Shown here in pieces: positions 25,785-35,215 of a stretch of 44,618 bases of DNA (its first letter is position 1; every line of letters starts with the position of its first letter). Origin of the DNA: Gammaproteobacteria bacterium (GTDB lineage Bacteria; Pseudomonadota; Gammaproteobacteria; Pseudomonadales; Pseudohongiellaceae); assembly GCA_017853205.1 (NCBI GenBank), contig JAFMKB010000015.1:1-44618 (forward strand), in the 5' to 3' direction. Under the pieces are notes generated by a model. It worked only from the letters and a program-made list of their open reading frames with translations. It was not told where the DNA came from and did not search any database. A program made the translations under genes and the position numbers.

Positions 25785-26396
25785 CTAGTTAAGGCCTTCG
25801 AGGTAGCTCGCGAGTGCTTCGAGCTCTTTGTCAGTCAGACGCTCGACTGTGCTGCGCATCATCGACCCTAAGTCGTTATTGCGCATACCTGAGCGGAAGG
25901 CCTTGAGCTGTGCGAGCGTGTACTCGGCGTGCTGGCCGCCAACCGCTGGAAATTTAGCAGGCGCGTTGCCCGCGCCGTCTGTTGAGTGGCACGAAGTACA
26001 AGCAGCGACGCCGAGTTCTTTATTACCGCCACGGTAAATAGCCTCGCCAAGCTCGATTAGCGCCGGATCTGCGCCACCAATAGTCACTTGCTGTGACGCG
26101 TAGTAGGCCGACAGGTCAAGCATGTCCTGATCAGATAAGTTCATGACCATCGCAGCCATGGTCGCATTCTGACGCGCACCAGACTTGAATTCGACAAGTT
26201 GCTTGTACAGGTAGCCTGCACCTTGGCCAGCTAGCTTAGGGTTCATCGCTAGGGCGCTGTTGCCGTCAACTCCGTGGCAAGAACCGCAGAGTGCCGATTT
26301 AGCCTGGCCTGCGGCAGCGTCGCCTTGAGCAAGAACAAGGGCTGGCGCCAAGGCGCTGATAAGTAAAGACACTAGGGCTATCGCAAATTTGTTCAT
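25785..26396 (-). CDS. Diheme cytochrome c4
   Basis: A 203-aa periplasmic electron carrier with a cleavable signal peptide (about 1-23) and two class I cytochrome c domains. The heme sites are CGSCH (residues 37-41) in the first half and CTSCH in the second, with distal Met in each domain (TMAAMVMN; GSMMRST). Cytochrome c4 passes electrons from the bc1 complex to terminal oxidases. It is divergent from engB and upstream of dsbA. Confidence 0.92.
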   Translation of the reverse strand: MNKFAIALVSLLISALAPALVLAQGDAAAGQAKSALCGSCHGVDGNSALAMNPKLAGQGAGYLYKQLVEFKSGARQNATMAAMVMNLSDQDMLDLSAYYASQQVTIGGADPALIELGEAIYRGGNKELGVAACTSCHSTDGAGNAPAKFPAVGGQHAEYTLAQLKAFRSGMRNNDLGSMMRSTVERLTDKELEALASYLEGLN

Positions 26397-26552
26397 CGTA
26401 ATTCCTAACTCGTTATTTCTGATTCGTGAGTGTTAATTCCAGGCCAGTCGGATTCATTACGGTATGCTCCGAGCGTTCGCGGCGGGAGATTGTAGCGCAT
26501 TTCGTCGATTGACTCTAATAGTGCTGTCGCCGGGGCAGGCTAAACCGGTATC

Positions 26553-27161
26553 ATGCCCGCCATGCACTATAATCAAGCCACCTTTGTCACGAGCGCCGCC
26601 AATCTCGCAGCCTGCCCGCCCGAAAGCGTTGCAGAGGTTGCCTTCGCCGGACGCTCCAACGCCGGGAAATCGAGCGCGATTAACGCGATCACTAACCAGA
26701 CGCGCCTCGCCCGTATCTCTAAAACGCCAGGACGCACGCAGCTGATCAACTTTTTCGGCCTCGCCGAGGGACGTTTTTTAGTCGACCTGCCCGGCTATGG
26801 CTTCGCCAAAGTGCCGTTGAGCGTCAAAAATAAGTGGCAGGAAGAGCTCGAAAAATACCTGCGCAGGCGTCAGGTCCTGTGTGGTCTGATACTCCTGAGT
26901 GATATCCGTCATCCGCTTAAAGACTTCGATCGCATGATGATCGATTGGGCGGTTCAGAGCGGCCTGCCGCTGCATTTGCTGCTGACTAAATCTGACAAAC
27001 TCAAGCGCGGCGCGGCTCAAAACACACTGCTGGCGGTACAAAAAGAGCTGAAGTCCTTTGATAACGTGACTGTTCAGCTCTTTTCGTCACTTAAGAATGA
27101 CGGTGTGACCGAAGTTCGTGCCAAGCTCGACGAGTGGCTCGGCGACGAGACGCCCGCCTAG
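26553..27161 (+). CDS. engB: Ribosome biogenesis GTP-binding protein EngB/YihA/YsxC
   Basis: A 202-aa TrmE-Era-EngA-EngB family GTPase that assists 50S assembly. G1 is [10 protein letters not shown]3 is DLPGYGFAK, and G4 is TKSDKL, here preceded by LLL. An ATG nine bases downstream (26562, MHYNQATF) aligns better with the E. coli start and may be the true one. Its stop overlaps the polA stop on the other strand within the palindrome CTAG (27158-27161). Confidence 0.95.
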   Translation: MPAMHYNQATFVTSAANLAACPPESVAEVAFAGRSNAGKSSAINAITNQTRLARISKTPGRTQLINFFGLAEGRFLVDLPGYGFAKVPLSVKNKWQEELEKYLRRRQVLCGLILLSDIRHPLKDFDRMMIDWAVQSGLPLHLLLTKSDKLKRGAAQNTLLAVQKELKSFDNVTVQLFSSLKNDGVTEVRAKLDEWLGDETPA

Positions 27162-29965
27162 TGCGCCTCATCCCAGTTTTTGCCAGTGCCAATATCGACT
27201 ACGAGCGGCACATCAAGCGCGGCAGCAGACACCATGCGGAAACGCACGCCATCGGCGAGTAGTGGCAGGTCGCGCTCGCTGACCTCGAAAACCAATTCAT
27301 CGTGAACCTGCAGCAGCATCCGCGCGTCGATTGACCCTTCGTTTAACCAATTCTGAATATCGATCATCGCACGCTTAATGATATCGGCAGCCGTACCTTG
27401 CATCGGCGCATTAATGGCCGTGCGCTGCGCTGCCTTGCGCAGCATACCGTTGCCCGCATGAATATCGGGCAGGTAAAGCCTGCGTCCAAACAGCGTCTCG
27501 ACATACCCTTTTTCGTCGGCGAGCGCCTGAGTTTCGTCCATATACGCGCGCACACCTGGGTATTTTTCGAAATAGCGCTCGATGTATTCGCCCGCTTCGC
27601 CTCGGCTAACACCGATCTGATTCGCGAGACCAAACGCGGACATCCCGTAAATTAAACCGAAATTAATTGCCTTTGCGCTACGTCGCTGGTCCGCTGTAAC
27701 TTGATCCAGCGCCACACCAAACACATCGGCGGCAGTGGCGCGGTGAACATCCTGTGCTGACGAAAATGCCTTCAGCAAGCCCGGATCTTGCGACAGATGC
27801 GCCATAATTCTAAGTTCGACCTGCGAGTAATCGGCCGCGAGCAACAGCGTCTCTGGCGCGCTCACGAACGCCTGGCGGACACGACGGCCTTCGTTTGTCC
27901 GAATCGGAATATTCTGCAAATTAGGGTCGGTTGACGACAGTCTGCCCGTCGCGGCCACGGCCTGCTGAAACGTAGAGTGAATACGCCCGCTACTCGAGTT
28001 TACCTGCAGCGGCAGCTTGTCGGTGTACGTCGACTTGAGCTTAGCAAGCGAGCGCTGCTCGAGGATGACCCGCGGTAACTCATAATTCTCTGCTAGCTCG
28101 GCGAGAACAGGTTCGGCTGTCGACGGCTGGCCCGTTTTTGTTTTCTTGAGCATGGGAAGCCCAAGTTTTTCGTAAAGAATCGCCTGTAGCTGCTTTGGCG
28201 AGCCGAGATTAAATGCTTCACCGGCCAGCTCATGCGCTTTGAGCTCGAGCTTGTTGAGCTGAGTGCCGAGCTCGTCACTCTGCCGCGCGAGCGCAATTTT
28301 GTCTAAGGCGATACCGTTCTGCTCCATCGCGCGGAGCACATTAACAAGGGGAAGTTCGAACAACCGGTAGATTCCCTCAAGACGCGCGTCGGCGGCAAGT
28401 TCGTGTTCCAGAAACAACGACGCGCGCAAAATAAGGTCGGCGCGCTCGGCCGCATAGTTGAGGATTTCCGAGGGGGCAAGAGTGACTTTAGTAAGTTTGC
28501 TGCGCCCTTTCCCCGTTAGGCTTTCAAGCGCAATAGGAGGTGTCTCCAACGCGAGATAGTGCCGTGCGATGTCTTCGAGCGCATGCCGACTGGTCACTGA
28601 GTTGAGCACATAAGACGCAAGATGCACATCGGCTTTGATCGGCTGCAGGTTTATCCCGACATTAGCGAGCACATGCGCCGTCGCTTTCAGATCGTGGCCG
28701 GCTTTAATACGGAGGCGGTCTTCGAGATAGGGTTTAAGCAGCGTCAGCGCATGGTCTCTGTCGAGCTGTTGCCAAGGCTCTACTCCCAGCTCTGACTGCT
28801 CGAGATTTTTATGACCGAAAGGTAAATAATAACTCTCGCCAAGCTGTGTACTGATCGCGACGCCGAGTATTTCGGTGTCGAGAAAATGTTCGCCCTGTGT
28901 CTCGAGACTGAGTGAGAATCTAGGTGCTGTTTCGATTTTGCTCAGAAGCTTTTGCAGTTTTTCCTCGGTGTCGACGAGGCTGTAGTTAACTGCTTTTGGT
29001 GTGACATCGAGAGACTGGTGTTGCTTTGCACCTCCAGATCCATCAGCCGCGGCTGCGTTTTTCCCCCCACTTATTTTTTGTGGGGTTGCAGGTGACGCCG
29101 CTTTGATACCCTCGGATTCGAGCTCTTTTACCCAGGATTTAAATTCAAGTTCGGAAAAAAGCGTTAGCAGCGCTGCGCCGTCCTCGGCATTTGGAACCAA
29201 TTGCTCGGGCGCGAGATCGAGTTCGCAGTCGAGCTTGATAGTCGCAAGCTCGTAAGAGAGTTTTAACAGGTCTATATTCTCTCGCAGACGCTCGCCTATT
29301 TTACCGCCGATCGCATCAGCGTTTGCGATGACACCTTCCATCGTCTGGTACTCTAAGAGCCACTTAACCGCCGTCTTAGGCCCGACGCCTGGAACACCCG
29401 GAATATTGTCGGCTTTGTCGCCGGTTAGCGCGAGAAAATCGATGATCTGACTCGGCGCAATGCCAAATTTTTTCTCGACGCCAGCCACATCAAGCGTCTC
29501 ATTATTCATCGTGTTCATGAGCGTGACATACTCATTCACGAGTTGGGCAAGGTCTTTATCGCCCGTGGAAATGAGTGTCTTTATTCCTCGCTCCGTCGCC
29601 TGTTTGGCGAGCGTGCCGATAACATCGTCGGCTTCGACACCGGGGACAACCAGCATGGGCAATCCCATGGCCTGCACGATTTGATGGATCGGTTCGATTT
29701 GCGAACGCAGCTCATCGGGCATCGGTGGACGGGTGGCTTTGTAATCTGAATAGAGATCACTGCGAAACGTTTTGCCTTTAGCATCGAACACGATAGCAAT
29801 GTTGCTGTCGGGGTAACTTTTGATGAGGCTTCGGATCATATTGATCACGCCTTTTACCGCACCCGTTGGCTGCTGTTTGCTATTTACCAGCGGGGGCAGA
29901 GCATGAAAGGCGCGAAACAAATAGGAGGAACCGTCTACTAGGATGAGTTGCTTGCTTGGTGTCAC
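27158..29965 (-). CDS. polA: DNA polymerase I, proofreading site apparently degenerate
   Basis: A 935-aa protein with an N-terminal 5'-3' exonuclease domain (about 1-285, with [10 protein letters not shown] and [15 protein letters not shown]), a low-complexity Ser/Ala/Gly linker (285-325), a 3'-5' exonuclease-fold domain (326-520) and a family A polymerase domain. Polymerase Asp residues are intact ([15 protein letters not shown] and [10 protein letters not shown]). Three of four metal ligands of the 3'-5' site are missing: E. coli D355 aligns with S353, D424 with T429 and D501 with R508; E355 and Y504 remain. Start is GTG at 29965. Confidence 0.96.
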   Translation of the reverse strand: MTPSKQLILVDGSSYLFRAFHALPPLVNSKQQPTGAVKGVINMIRSLIKSYPDSNIAIVFDAKGKTFRSDLYSDYKATRPPMPDELRSQIEPIHQIVQAMGLPMLVVPGVEADDVIGTLAKQATERGIKTLISTGDKDLAQLVNEYVTLMNTMNNETLDVAGVEKKFGIAPSQIIDFLALTGDKADNIPGVPGVGPKTAVKWLLEYQTMEGVIANADAIGGKIGERLRENIDLLKLSYELATIKLDCELDLAPEQLVPNAEDGAALLTLFSELEFKSWVKELESEGIKAASPATPQKISGGKNAAAADGSGGAKQHQSLDVTPKAVNYSLVDTEEKLQKLLSKIETAPRFSLSLETQGEHFLDTEILGVAISTQLGESYYLPFGHKNLEQSELGVEPWQQLDRDHALTLLKPYLEDRLRIKAGHDLKATAHVLANVGINLQPIKADVHLASYVLNSVTSRHALEDIARHYLALETPPIALESLTGKGRSKLTKVTLAPSEILNYAAERADLILRASLFLEHELAADARLEGIYRLFELPLVNVLRAMEQNGIALDKIALARQSDELGTQLNKLELKAHELAGEAFNLGSPKQLQAILYEKLGLPMLKKTKTGQPSTAEPVLAELAENYELPRVILEQRSLAKLKSTYTDKLPLQVNSSSGRIHSTFQQAVAATGRLSSTDPNLQNIPIRTNEGRRVRQAFVSAPETLLLAADYSQVELRIMAHLSQDPGLLKAFSSAQDVHRATAADVFGVALDQVTADQRRSAKAINFGLIYGMSAFGLANQIGVSRGEAGEYIERYFEKYPGVRAYMDETQALADEKGYVETLFGRRLYLPDIHAGNGMLRKAAQRTAINAPMQGTAADIIKRAMIDIQNWLNEGSIDARMLLQVHDELVFEVSERDLPLLADGVRFRMVSAAALDVPLVVDIGTGKNWDEAH

Positions 29966-30037
29966 GTCGGTTCTCTGCCTCTCTTGCTTCTTACTGGTTT
30001 GCTTTTCAGCTTAGTTGTTTTGCTACCCAGGGACTGC

Positions 30038-31018
30038 CTAGCGCAAACAGTCGACAAAGTCAGCAACAACGGCACGCATGAGGCGCGTGTAGCCGTCCTC
30101 TCCGTCATCGATGTTGCGGCCTAGAATATCGACTTCGATCTGTCGAAGTGGCGCTGTTTGCGTAAGTCCTTTAGTCGCTGTGGCGATCAGTCCCGCATCG
30201 GCGTCTGGCTCGGTAAGCAAACACCTTGGCGGTGCAGCGCTTAGCTCCTCTCTCACCGAAGCCAGCTCTCGGATGCTCGGCGCGCGCTCGGGATCGACAA
30301 GCAGTGCAACGCTGTGCCGCACGCCATACTCCTGTTCAAAATACTGATAGGCATCATGATAGACCGCGAACCGATCCCTGTCTTGTATGTCCGGTTGCTG
30401 GCCTGTATTTTTCAGCGCTGCAATTTCTGCGGCAAACGCTTTCCGATTCTCTGCTTGCCGGGATTTAAAGCGTGCAAGGCTAGCCGCGTAGTGGTCTGCG
30501 TTTACAGCGTCGAGTTTGCTGGCCGCATTAGCAACTGCTTCGCCTATTCGTTCGGCGTTTTTCGTACTGAGCCAGAGATGGAGGTCTGCCCCATGTTCTG
30601 AGGAATGCTCATCGGACTCAGCTTCGTCTAGGAGAATACCGTCGATCTGCGAGGTTGTGAGCGTGCGAGGGTCATTTACAAAAAGACCTGCTAGCGCAAC
30701 TTCGAGGTCTTCACCAACCCAAATCAGCATGTCAGCACGCGCGGCTTTGAGTCGTGCCGACGGAGTAAGCATGGTGTGATGCGGTGAGTCGCCCGCATCG
30801 ATAAGCGCCGCCGCCGCACCGTGGCCGTCCAGTATGTCGTTCGCGATCAACGCAAGTGGACGAATGCTCGTCACAATTTCGAGGCCGTCCCCGCGAAGCG
30901 CGGTTGGTGTCTGGGCCTGAGTCACTGGAGACAACACGCTGGTAAGCAAAAGTACGCCAAGAGTGCCTCTGCAGATAAAGAGCAGGCTGAATTGTTGAAG
31001 CCAGGAGTCAGATTTCAT
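30038..31018 (-). CDS. znuA: Zinc ABC transporter substrate-binding protein ZnuA
   Basis: A 326-aa periplasmic zinc-binding protein of the cluster A-I family. A signal peptide (about 1-33) ends at VTQAQ. Zinc ligands are expected at the His in SPHHTML, in LHLWLS, and in the later YHDAYQYFEQEYG. The His/acidic loop (ESDEHSSEHGADLH) is short. The start MKSDSW at 31018 gives a proper signal peptide; the frame is open up to 31099. It is divergent from znuC. Confidence 0.92.
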   Translation of the reverse strand: MKSDSWLQQFSLLFICRGTLGVLLLTSVLSPVTQAQTPTALRGDGLEIVTSIRPLALIANDILDGHGAAAALIDAGDSPHHTMLTPSARLKAARADMLIWVGEDLEVALAGLFVNDPRTLTTSQIDGILLDEAESDEHSSEHGADLHLWLSTKNAERIGEAVANAASKLDAVNADHYAASLARFKSRQAENRKAFAAEIAALKNTGQQPDIQDRDRFAVYHDAYQYFEQEYGVRHSVALLVDPERAPSIRELASVREELSAAPPRCLLTEPDADAGLIATATKGLTQTAPLRQIEVDILGRNIDDGEDGYTRLMRAVVADFVDCLR

Positions 31019-31143
31019 GGTGATTCTCAGGAAGCGTAGGCGGCAGACAGTTTGATCAGGTGAGCTATCATACCGAATGCGCGCGACAAGCCATAGCAAC
31101 GCAGCAGGCTAGCAATGCGTTTGCAGCGAACACAGCCGATTGC

Positions 31144-31153
31144 GATTATAATC
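31144..31153. promoter_or_regulatory. Palindrome GATTATAATC in the znuA/znuC divergent region (-10 or Zur site candidate)
   Basis: A perfect 10-bp palindrome containing TATAAT readable on both strands. It could serve as a -10 element and lies where a Zur operator would be expected, but it matches only the A/T core of the gammaproteobacterial Zur box. Confidence 0.3.
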
Positions 31154-31229
31154 AAGCTGCGCGTGCTTCAGTCATTGCTCGCGCGACCGCTAACCTTAAC
31201 TTAGGTAAATAGTCCTCACGGGATCGAGC

Positions 31230-32045
31230 ATGGCTTCGGGCGCAGTATCAACAGTGGAAGAGACAATCGGCTCGCAGCAGCCCTTGCTGAGCGCCGTGGA
31301 TATAGGCAAGGTTTTTGATGATCGCGTGGTGCTCGAACGCGTCAGCTTTTCGATTCAACCAGGCCAAATAGTCACGCTTATTGGACCCAACGGCGCAGGC
31401 AAGACAACACTCGTGCGAATTGCGCTTGGGCTACTCGACGCAGACTCGGGAACGATTACGCGGCGCGAAGGCTTGAGGCTCGGCTATATGCCTCAGTCAC
31501 TGCATGTCGAGCCAACCCTGCCGCTTACGGTGCAGCGCTTCCTAGCTTTAGCGCTACGCGGTGCGAAGGAATCAGCAGGAGGGCACGAAATCGAAGAGAC
31601 ACTGACTTCTTTGCACGTTCCTCACCTTGTCCACGCTCAGCTCAATAGTCTGTCCGGCGGCGAACTGCAGCGGGTGCTGCTCGCGCGTGCGTTACTGCGA
31701 AAGCCGCATCTACTCGTTCTGGATGAACCCGCCCAAGGGGTTGATATTGCCGGACAGGCAGAGCTTTACTCGATAATCGATTCGATTGCCGAAACCCAAG
31801 GCTGCGGCGTATTGATGATAAGCCATGACCTACATCTGGTGATGTCTTCAACCGACGAGGTGATCTGCTTAAATCATCATGTCTGCTGCCACGGCAAGCC
31901 CGAAACGGTGAGCAACGACCCCGCTTATTTGTCACTTTTCGGAGCGGGCGTCACCGATAGTCTTGCGGTTTACACACACCATCACACCCATGAGCACGAC
32001 ATACACGGCAATGTCATCGGCGAAGATGAGTGTACCCATCAATGA
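31230..32045 (+). CDS. znuC: Zinc ABC transporter ATPase ZnuC
   Basis: A 271-aa ATPase: Walker A GPNGAGKT, signature LSGGELQRVLLARALL, Walker B LLVLDEPAQGVD, and the ISHDLHLVM segment typical of ZnuC. The C-terminal tail is His-rich (YTHHHTHEHDIHG), likely a metal-responsive or metal-buffering tail. The stop overlaps the znuB start as ATGA. Confidence 0.94.
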   Translation: MASGAVSTVEETIGSQQPLLSAVDIGKVFDDRVVLERVSFSIQPGQIVTLIGPNGAGKTTLVRIALGLLDADSGTITRREGLRLGYMPQSLHVEPTLPLTVQRFLALALRGAKESAGGHEIEETLTSLHVPHLVHAQLNSLSGGELQRVLLARALLRKPHLLVLDEPAQGVDIAGQAELYSIIDSIAETQGCGVLMISHDLHLVMSSTDEVICLNHHVCCHGKPETVSNDPAYLSLFGAGVTDSLAVYTHHHTHEHDIHGNVIGEDECTHQ

Positions 32046-32854
32046 GCGATTTTCTGTCACTTTTCACCACCGACTTTATCCTCTATGCCCTCGCAGCCGG
32101 CCTCTCGTTAGCGGTTGTTGCCGGTCCGCTAGGCTCGTTTATTGTCTGGCGCCGCATGGCCTATTTTGGCGACACACTTGCACATTCTGCGCTATTAGGT
32201 ATCGCGATTGGGTTGCTGACTGGCGCAAATCCACAGTTAAGTATCATACTCAGCTGCTTGTTTTTTGCTTTTATATTGACCGTTCTAGATCGTTCACCGA
32301 ACGTATCAACCGATACGCTTTTGGGCATACTTGCGCACAGCAGCCTTGCTTTAGGAATCGTCGTTCTTGCACTCGCTGATTCGATAAGAGTTAATTTGGA
32401 AGCCTATTTATTTGGCGCATTACTCACTATAAGTGCTTCTGATCTAGCGTGGATTATTGCCGTTACAATCGGTGTCGGCGGTATTTTACTTAAGTTTTGG
32501 AATGAATTTGTCGCAATTACCGTTCATGCAGACATTGCAGAAGTCGAAGGCAGCCGAGTCGACCGCCTCAATATTTTATTAGTGCTTTTGATCGCCTTAA
32601 CGATCGCTGTTTCGATGAAAATCGTTGGCGTTTTATTGATCACGTCGCTGTTGGTAATTCCCGCAGCGGCGGCACGGCTGCTTGCGGCTACACCAGAACA
32701 GATGGCGATTCGAGCAAGTGTTATTGGATGTGTCGCGGTAGTGTTTGGGCTGCTTGCTGCCTTTGTTGCCGATGTGCCAGTCGGGCCGAGCATCGTCGTT
32801 TGCGCAACACTCCTGTTTCTTGCGCTTACGCTACTGCGCGGGGGCAAGGCCTGA
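32042..32854 (+). CDS. znuB: Zinc ABC transporter permease ZnuB
   Basis: A 270-aa ABC-3 family permease with about eight TM segments. Typical sequences include GPLGSFIVWRRMAYFGDTLAHSALLG and VKIVGVLLITSLLVIPAAAARLL-like runs. The ATG at 32042 overlaps the znuC stop (ATGA); an upstream in-frame ATG at 32030 is less likely. It converges on the sco gene, 13 bp away. Confidence 0.93.
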   Translation: MSDFLSLFTTDFILYALAAGLSLAVVAGPLGSFIVWRRMAYFGDTLAHSALLGIAIGLLTGANPQLSIILSCLFFAFILTVLDRSPNVSTDTLLGILAHSSLALGIVVLALADSIRVNLEAYLFGALLTISASDLAWIIAVTIGVGGILLKFWNEFVAITVHADIAEVEGSRVDRLNILLVLLIALTIAVSMKIVGVLLITSLLVIPAAAARLLAATPEQMAIRASVIGCVAVVFGLLAAFVADVPVGPSIVVCATLLFLALTLLRGGKA

Positions 32855-32867
32855 TCTTCACCACCCG

Positions 32868-33638
32868 CTAGTCGGCAAGTAGAACCTTGACCACAGCGAG
32901 TAGGTCGCGATCGCGGTGTGGTGGACGAATCACACCGTGCAGTTCACCCTGAGGATTTATGATGGCGATGTGGCCACTGTGGGTAATGAGATAGTCGCCG
33001 TTTTCATCTTGGTTTTCCTCTGCCATGCCGTGAGCAGAATGCGACTCGTTATTCACGGCGTCGAGATCTGACATCACCGTCTCTGCGCGGTTGCCCGCGT
33101 TATCTTCGATGCTGCCGTCGTGATCATCATGGCTGATAAGCGCTTCTGGATCCGAATACGTTATGTAGAGCTGCTTCGTCAGCACGCTAAGCGCGATCCT
33201 CGTTCCAGTTAGGCCGATAAACGCATCGTCGTATTGCGCGACATACTCCGCCATCGTCGCCGGATCGTCTCGTTCTGGGTCGACTGTCCCTAAAATGACC
33301 TGAAGCTTTGTACGCTCTGCCGGACTGAGCTGTGCTGTCATTTCCGCGAGCTCTTTCATGGTCATCGGGCAGATGTCAGGACAGTGAGTAAATCCGAAGA
33401 ACACAAGGCTCCGCTTGCCTGTAAGGTTCGCATTGGTAAACGCTTCGCCGCGAGAGTCGACGAGATCGAAACGAGAGAGGGGACGAGAATCAGGGAAGAG
33501 CGTCGTGCCTTTCTCGCGCAGATCGCGGGTGAGTTCAGCCGCTTGCTCGCCTGCGCTCCAGAGCGTGTATCCTCGGTACACTGCCAATCCCAGCAGAATA
33601 TCGACGGCAATAAACGCGATAAGCAAACGTTTGCTCAT
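32868..33638 (-). CDS. SCO1/SenC family copper chaperone
   Basis: A 256-aa membrane-anchored thioredoxin-fold protein that delivers copper to the CuA site of cytochrome oxidase. It has an N-terminal TM (about 4-22) and the copper ligands C86 and C90 (THCPDICPM) plus H220 (LITHSGHIAI). About 50 residues (165-215) form an insertion rich in His, Asp and Glu, including ISHDDHDG and ESHSAHGM, not found in typical SCO proteins. It follows cyoE after 7 bases. Confidence 0.92.
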   Translation of the reverse strand: MSKRLLIAFIAVDILLGLAVYRGYTLWSAGEQAAELTRDLREKGTTLFPDSRPLSRFDLVDSRGEAFTNANLTGKRSLVFFGFTHCPDICPMTMKELAEMTAQLSPAERTKLQVILGTVDPERDDPATMAEYVAQYDDAFIGLTGTRIALSVLTKQLYITYSDPEALISHDDHDGSIEDNAGNRAETVMSDLDAVNNESHSAHGMAEENQDENGDYLITHSGHIAIINPQGELHGVIRPPHRDRDLLAVVKVLLAD

Positions 33639-33645
33639 GCGACCC

Positions 33646-34530
33646 CTAGACTAGATAGTGATCGATCACTAACGCCACAAATACTATGGCGAGGTAGATA
33701 ATCGAGAAACGGAAGGTGTCCATTGGCGTAGACGCCTTAGGCTTGAACATCAGCTTGCACGCGTAATACAGAAACCCCGCGCCGCTCGCCATCGCTGCGG
33801 TGAGGTAAAACGGGCCACTTAACCCTGAGAAATAGGGCAGTGCCGTCGTTCCGACGAGAATAACCGTGTAAACCAAAATATGAATTTTGGTGACGTGTTC
33901 ACCGTGTGTGACAGGGAGCATCGGCACGCCTGATTTCGCGTAGTCGTCTTTGCGGTGAATTGCGAGCGCCCAGAAATGCGGGGGTGTCCATGCAAAGATG
34001 ATGAGTACGAGAATCAGCGCATTCGGATCGATGGTGTTGCTTACCGCAGACCAGCCCAACAGGGGCGGCATCGCGCCCGCAAGCCCGCCAATCACGATGT
34101 TCTGGGGCGTCGCGTGTTTTAGGTATCCGGTATAAATAAACGCATAACCGATGAACGAAGCAAGCGTGAGCCACGCGCTCAGCGCATTCACCCAGATCAT
34201 CATGATTGCCATGCCCGCTACACCGATAGTGAGTGCAAACATCGCTGCCTGCATTGGCTCTACGCGGCCCTGTGCAACAGGCCGGTTATGGGTTCGGGCC
34301 ATTTTGATGTCGATTTTACGATCGATGAGATGATTGACGACAGCGCCGGAGGAAGCGACAAGCGCGATGCCAAGATTGCCGAGAAGCAGAATATCGAGAG
34401 GAACCATTCCCGGGACGGCGAGGAACATTCCAACAAGCGAGGTGAGTATCATGAGATACACAACGCGCGGCTTGCAAAGCTCGTAATAGTCGCGCCAACT
34501 TGCTGCGGTGCTGCTGGTCATTTCAGTCAC
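33646..34530 (-). CDS. cyoE: Protoheme IX farnesyltransferase (heme O synthase)
   Basis: A 294-aa UbiA-superfamily prenyltransferase with about nine TM segments. It converts heme B to heme O, the precursor of heme A. Asp-rich motifs are NHLIDRKIDIKMARTHNRP and the DDYAKSGVPMLPV loop. It forms an operon with sco and is divergent from the oxidase structural genes, matching its job in oxidase assembly. Confidence 0.95.
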   Translation of the reverse strand: MTEMTSSTAASWRDYYELCKPRVVYLMILTSLVGMFLAVPGMVPLDILLLGNLGIALVASSGAVVNHLIDRKIDIKMARTHNRPVAQGRVEPMQAAMFALTIGVAGMAIMMIWVNALSAWLTLASFIGYAFIYTGYLKHATPQNIVIGGLAGAMPPLLGWSAVSNTIDPNALILVLIIFAWTPPHFWALAIHRKDDYAKSGVPMLPVTHGEHVTKIHILVYTVILVGTTALPYFSGLSGPFYLTAAMASGAGFLYYACKLMFKPKASTPMDTFRFSIIYLAIVFVALVIDHYLV

Positions 34531-35215
34531 TTTGGATTTCTCGATAGCGCTTAAAATTTTTTAGCGAATATGTGATGAATTTCGTCTTCACTCGGACCCA
34601 TGTCGTAAGTCACTAGTGGTAGTAAATTTTTGTTTGCGAAGCACAATATCTTGTTGTTGGAAATATCGTTTGAGCCAGCACTTAAGGGCGCGCATTTGAG
34701 CATAATTGCGCGAGAATCTCAACTTAAACGGCAGCAAGCCGAGTTCGGATCGCCGGCAAAAGAGAAACTCTTTCGCTCGAGTTTTTACGAATCGTTCTCA
34801 GTTGAGAAAGCTCTGACAGAACGCTGTCAAAAACGATTGATATTGCGCAAGTTTCACGGTTTTTAGAGCCTCATTTACTTGCGGCTTACAGGGTTTTTCT
34901 ATAGCATTCCGATGCGCTAGAGGGTCAGCAAAAATTTGACGAAGCCGCACAGGAAAGGCGACCACGACGAGTTCTTATTTCCCTCGCTAGCAACACAGGA
35001 ATTTAGATAGCTTTTTGTTCGGCCTTTGCCGCATCACGCAGTTATTTAATCGAAATCGTATTGGGGATTGGATGCGCCCCGCTCCGATTTAGAACGCGCA
35101 GCGTTAGTTAATCTTTCGACAGGGATCTTAGTGAGTCGTCTGGCAACATGTTGCCCAACTCGCTCGCCGTGTTTCGTGTTGAAAACGTTTGAAATCTCTA
35201 CAAGGAAAACTGGGT
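34531..35215. promoter_or_regulatory. Long non-coding region upstream of the cytochrome oxidase operon
   Basis: A 685-bp stretch with no gene I can support. It must hold the cyoE and coxB promoters. Weak candidates for coxB are CTTGCG (34878-34883) with TATAGC (34900-34905), and a half-matched Anr/Fnr-like box TTGAT-N4-CGCAA (34837-34850). Open frames at 34630-34866 and 35068-35439 have no family resemblance. It is unusually long for this compact window and may contain a leader RNA or a small RNA. Confidence 0.4.

Noticed and set aside
34630-34866. 78-codon plus-strand frame upstream of coxB
   Set aside because: No family features and weak start context; the surrounding gap looks non-coding.
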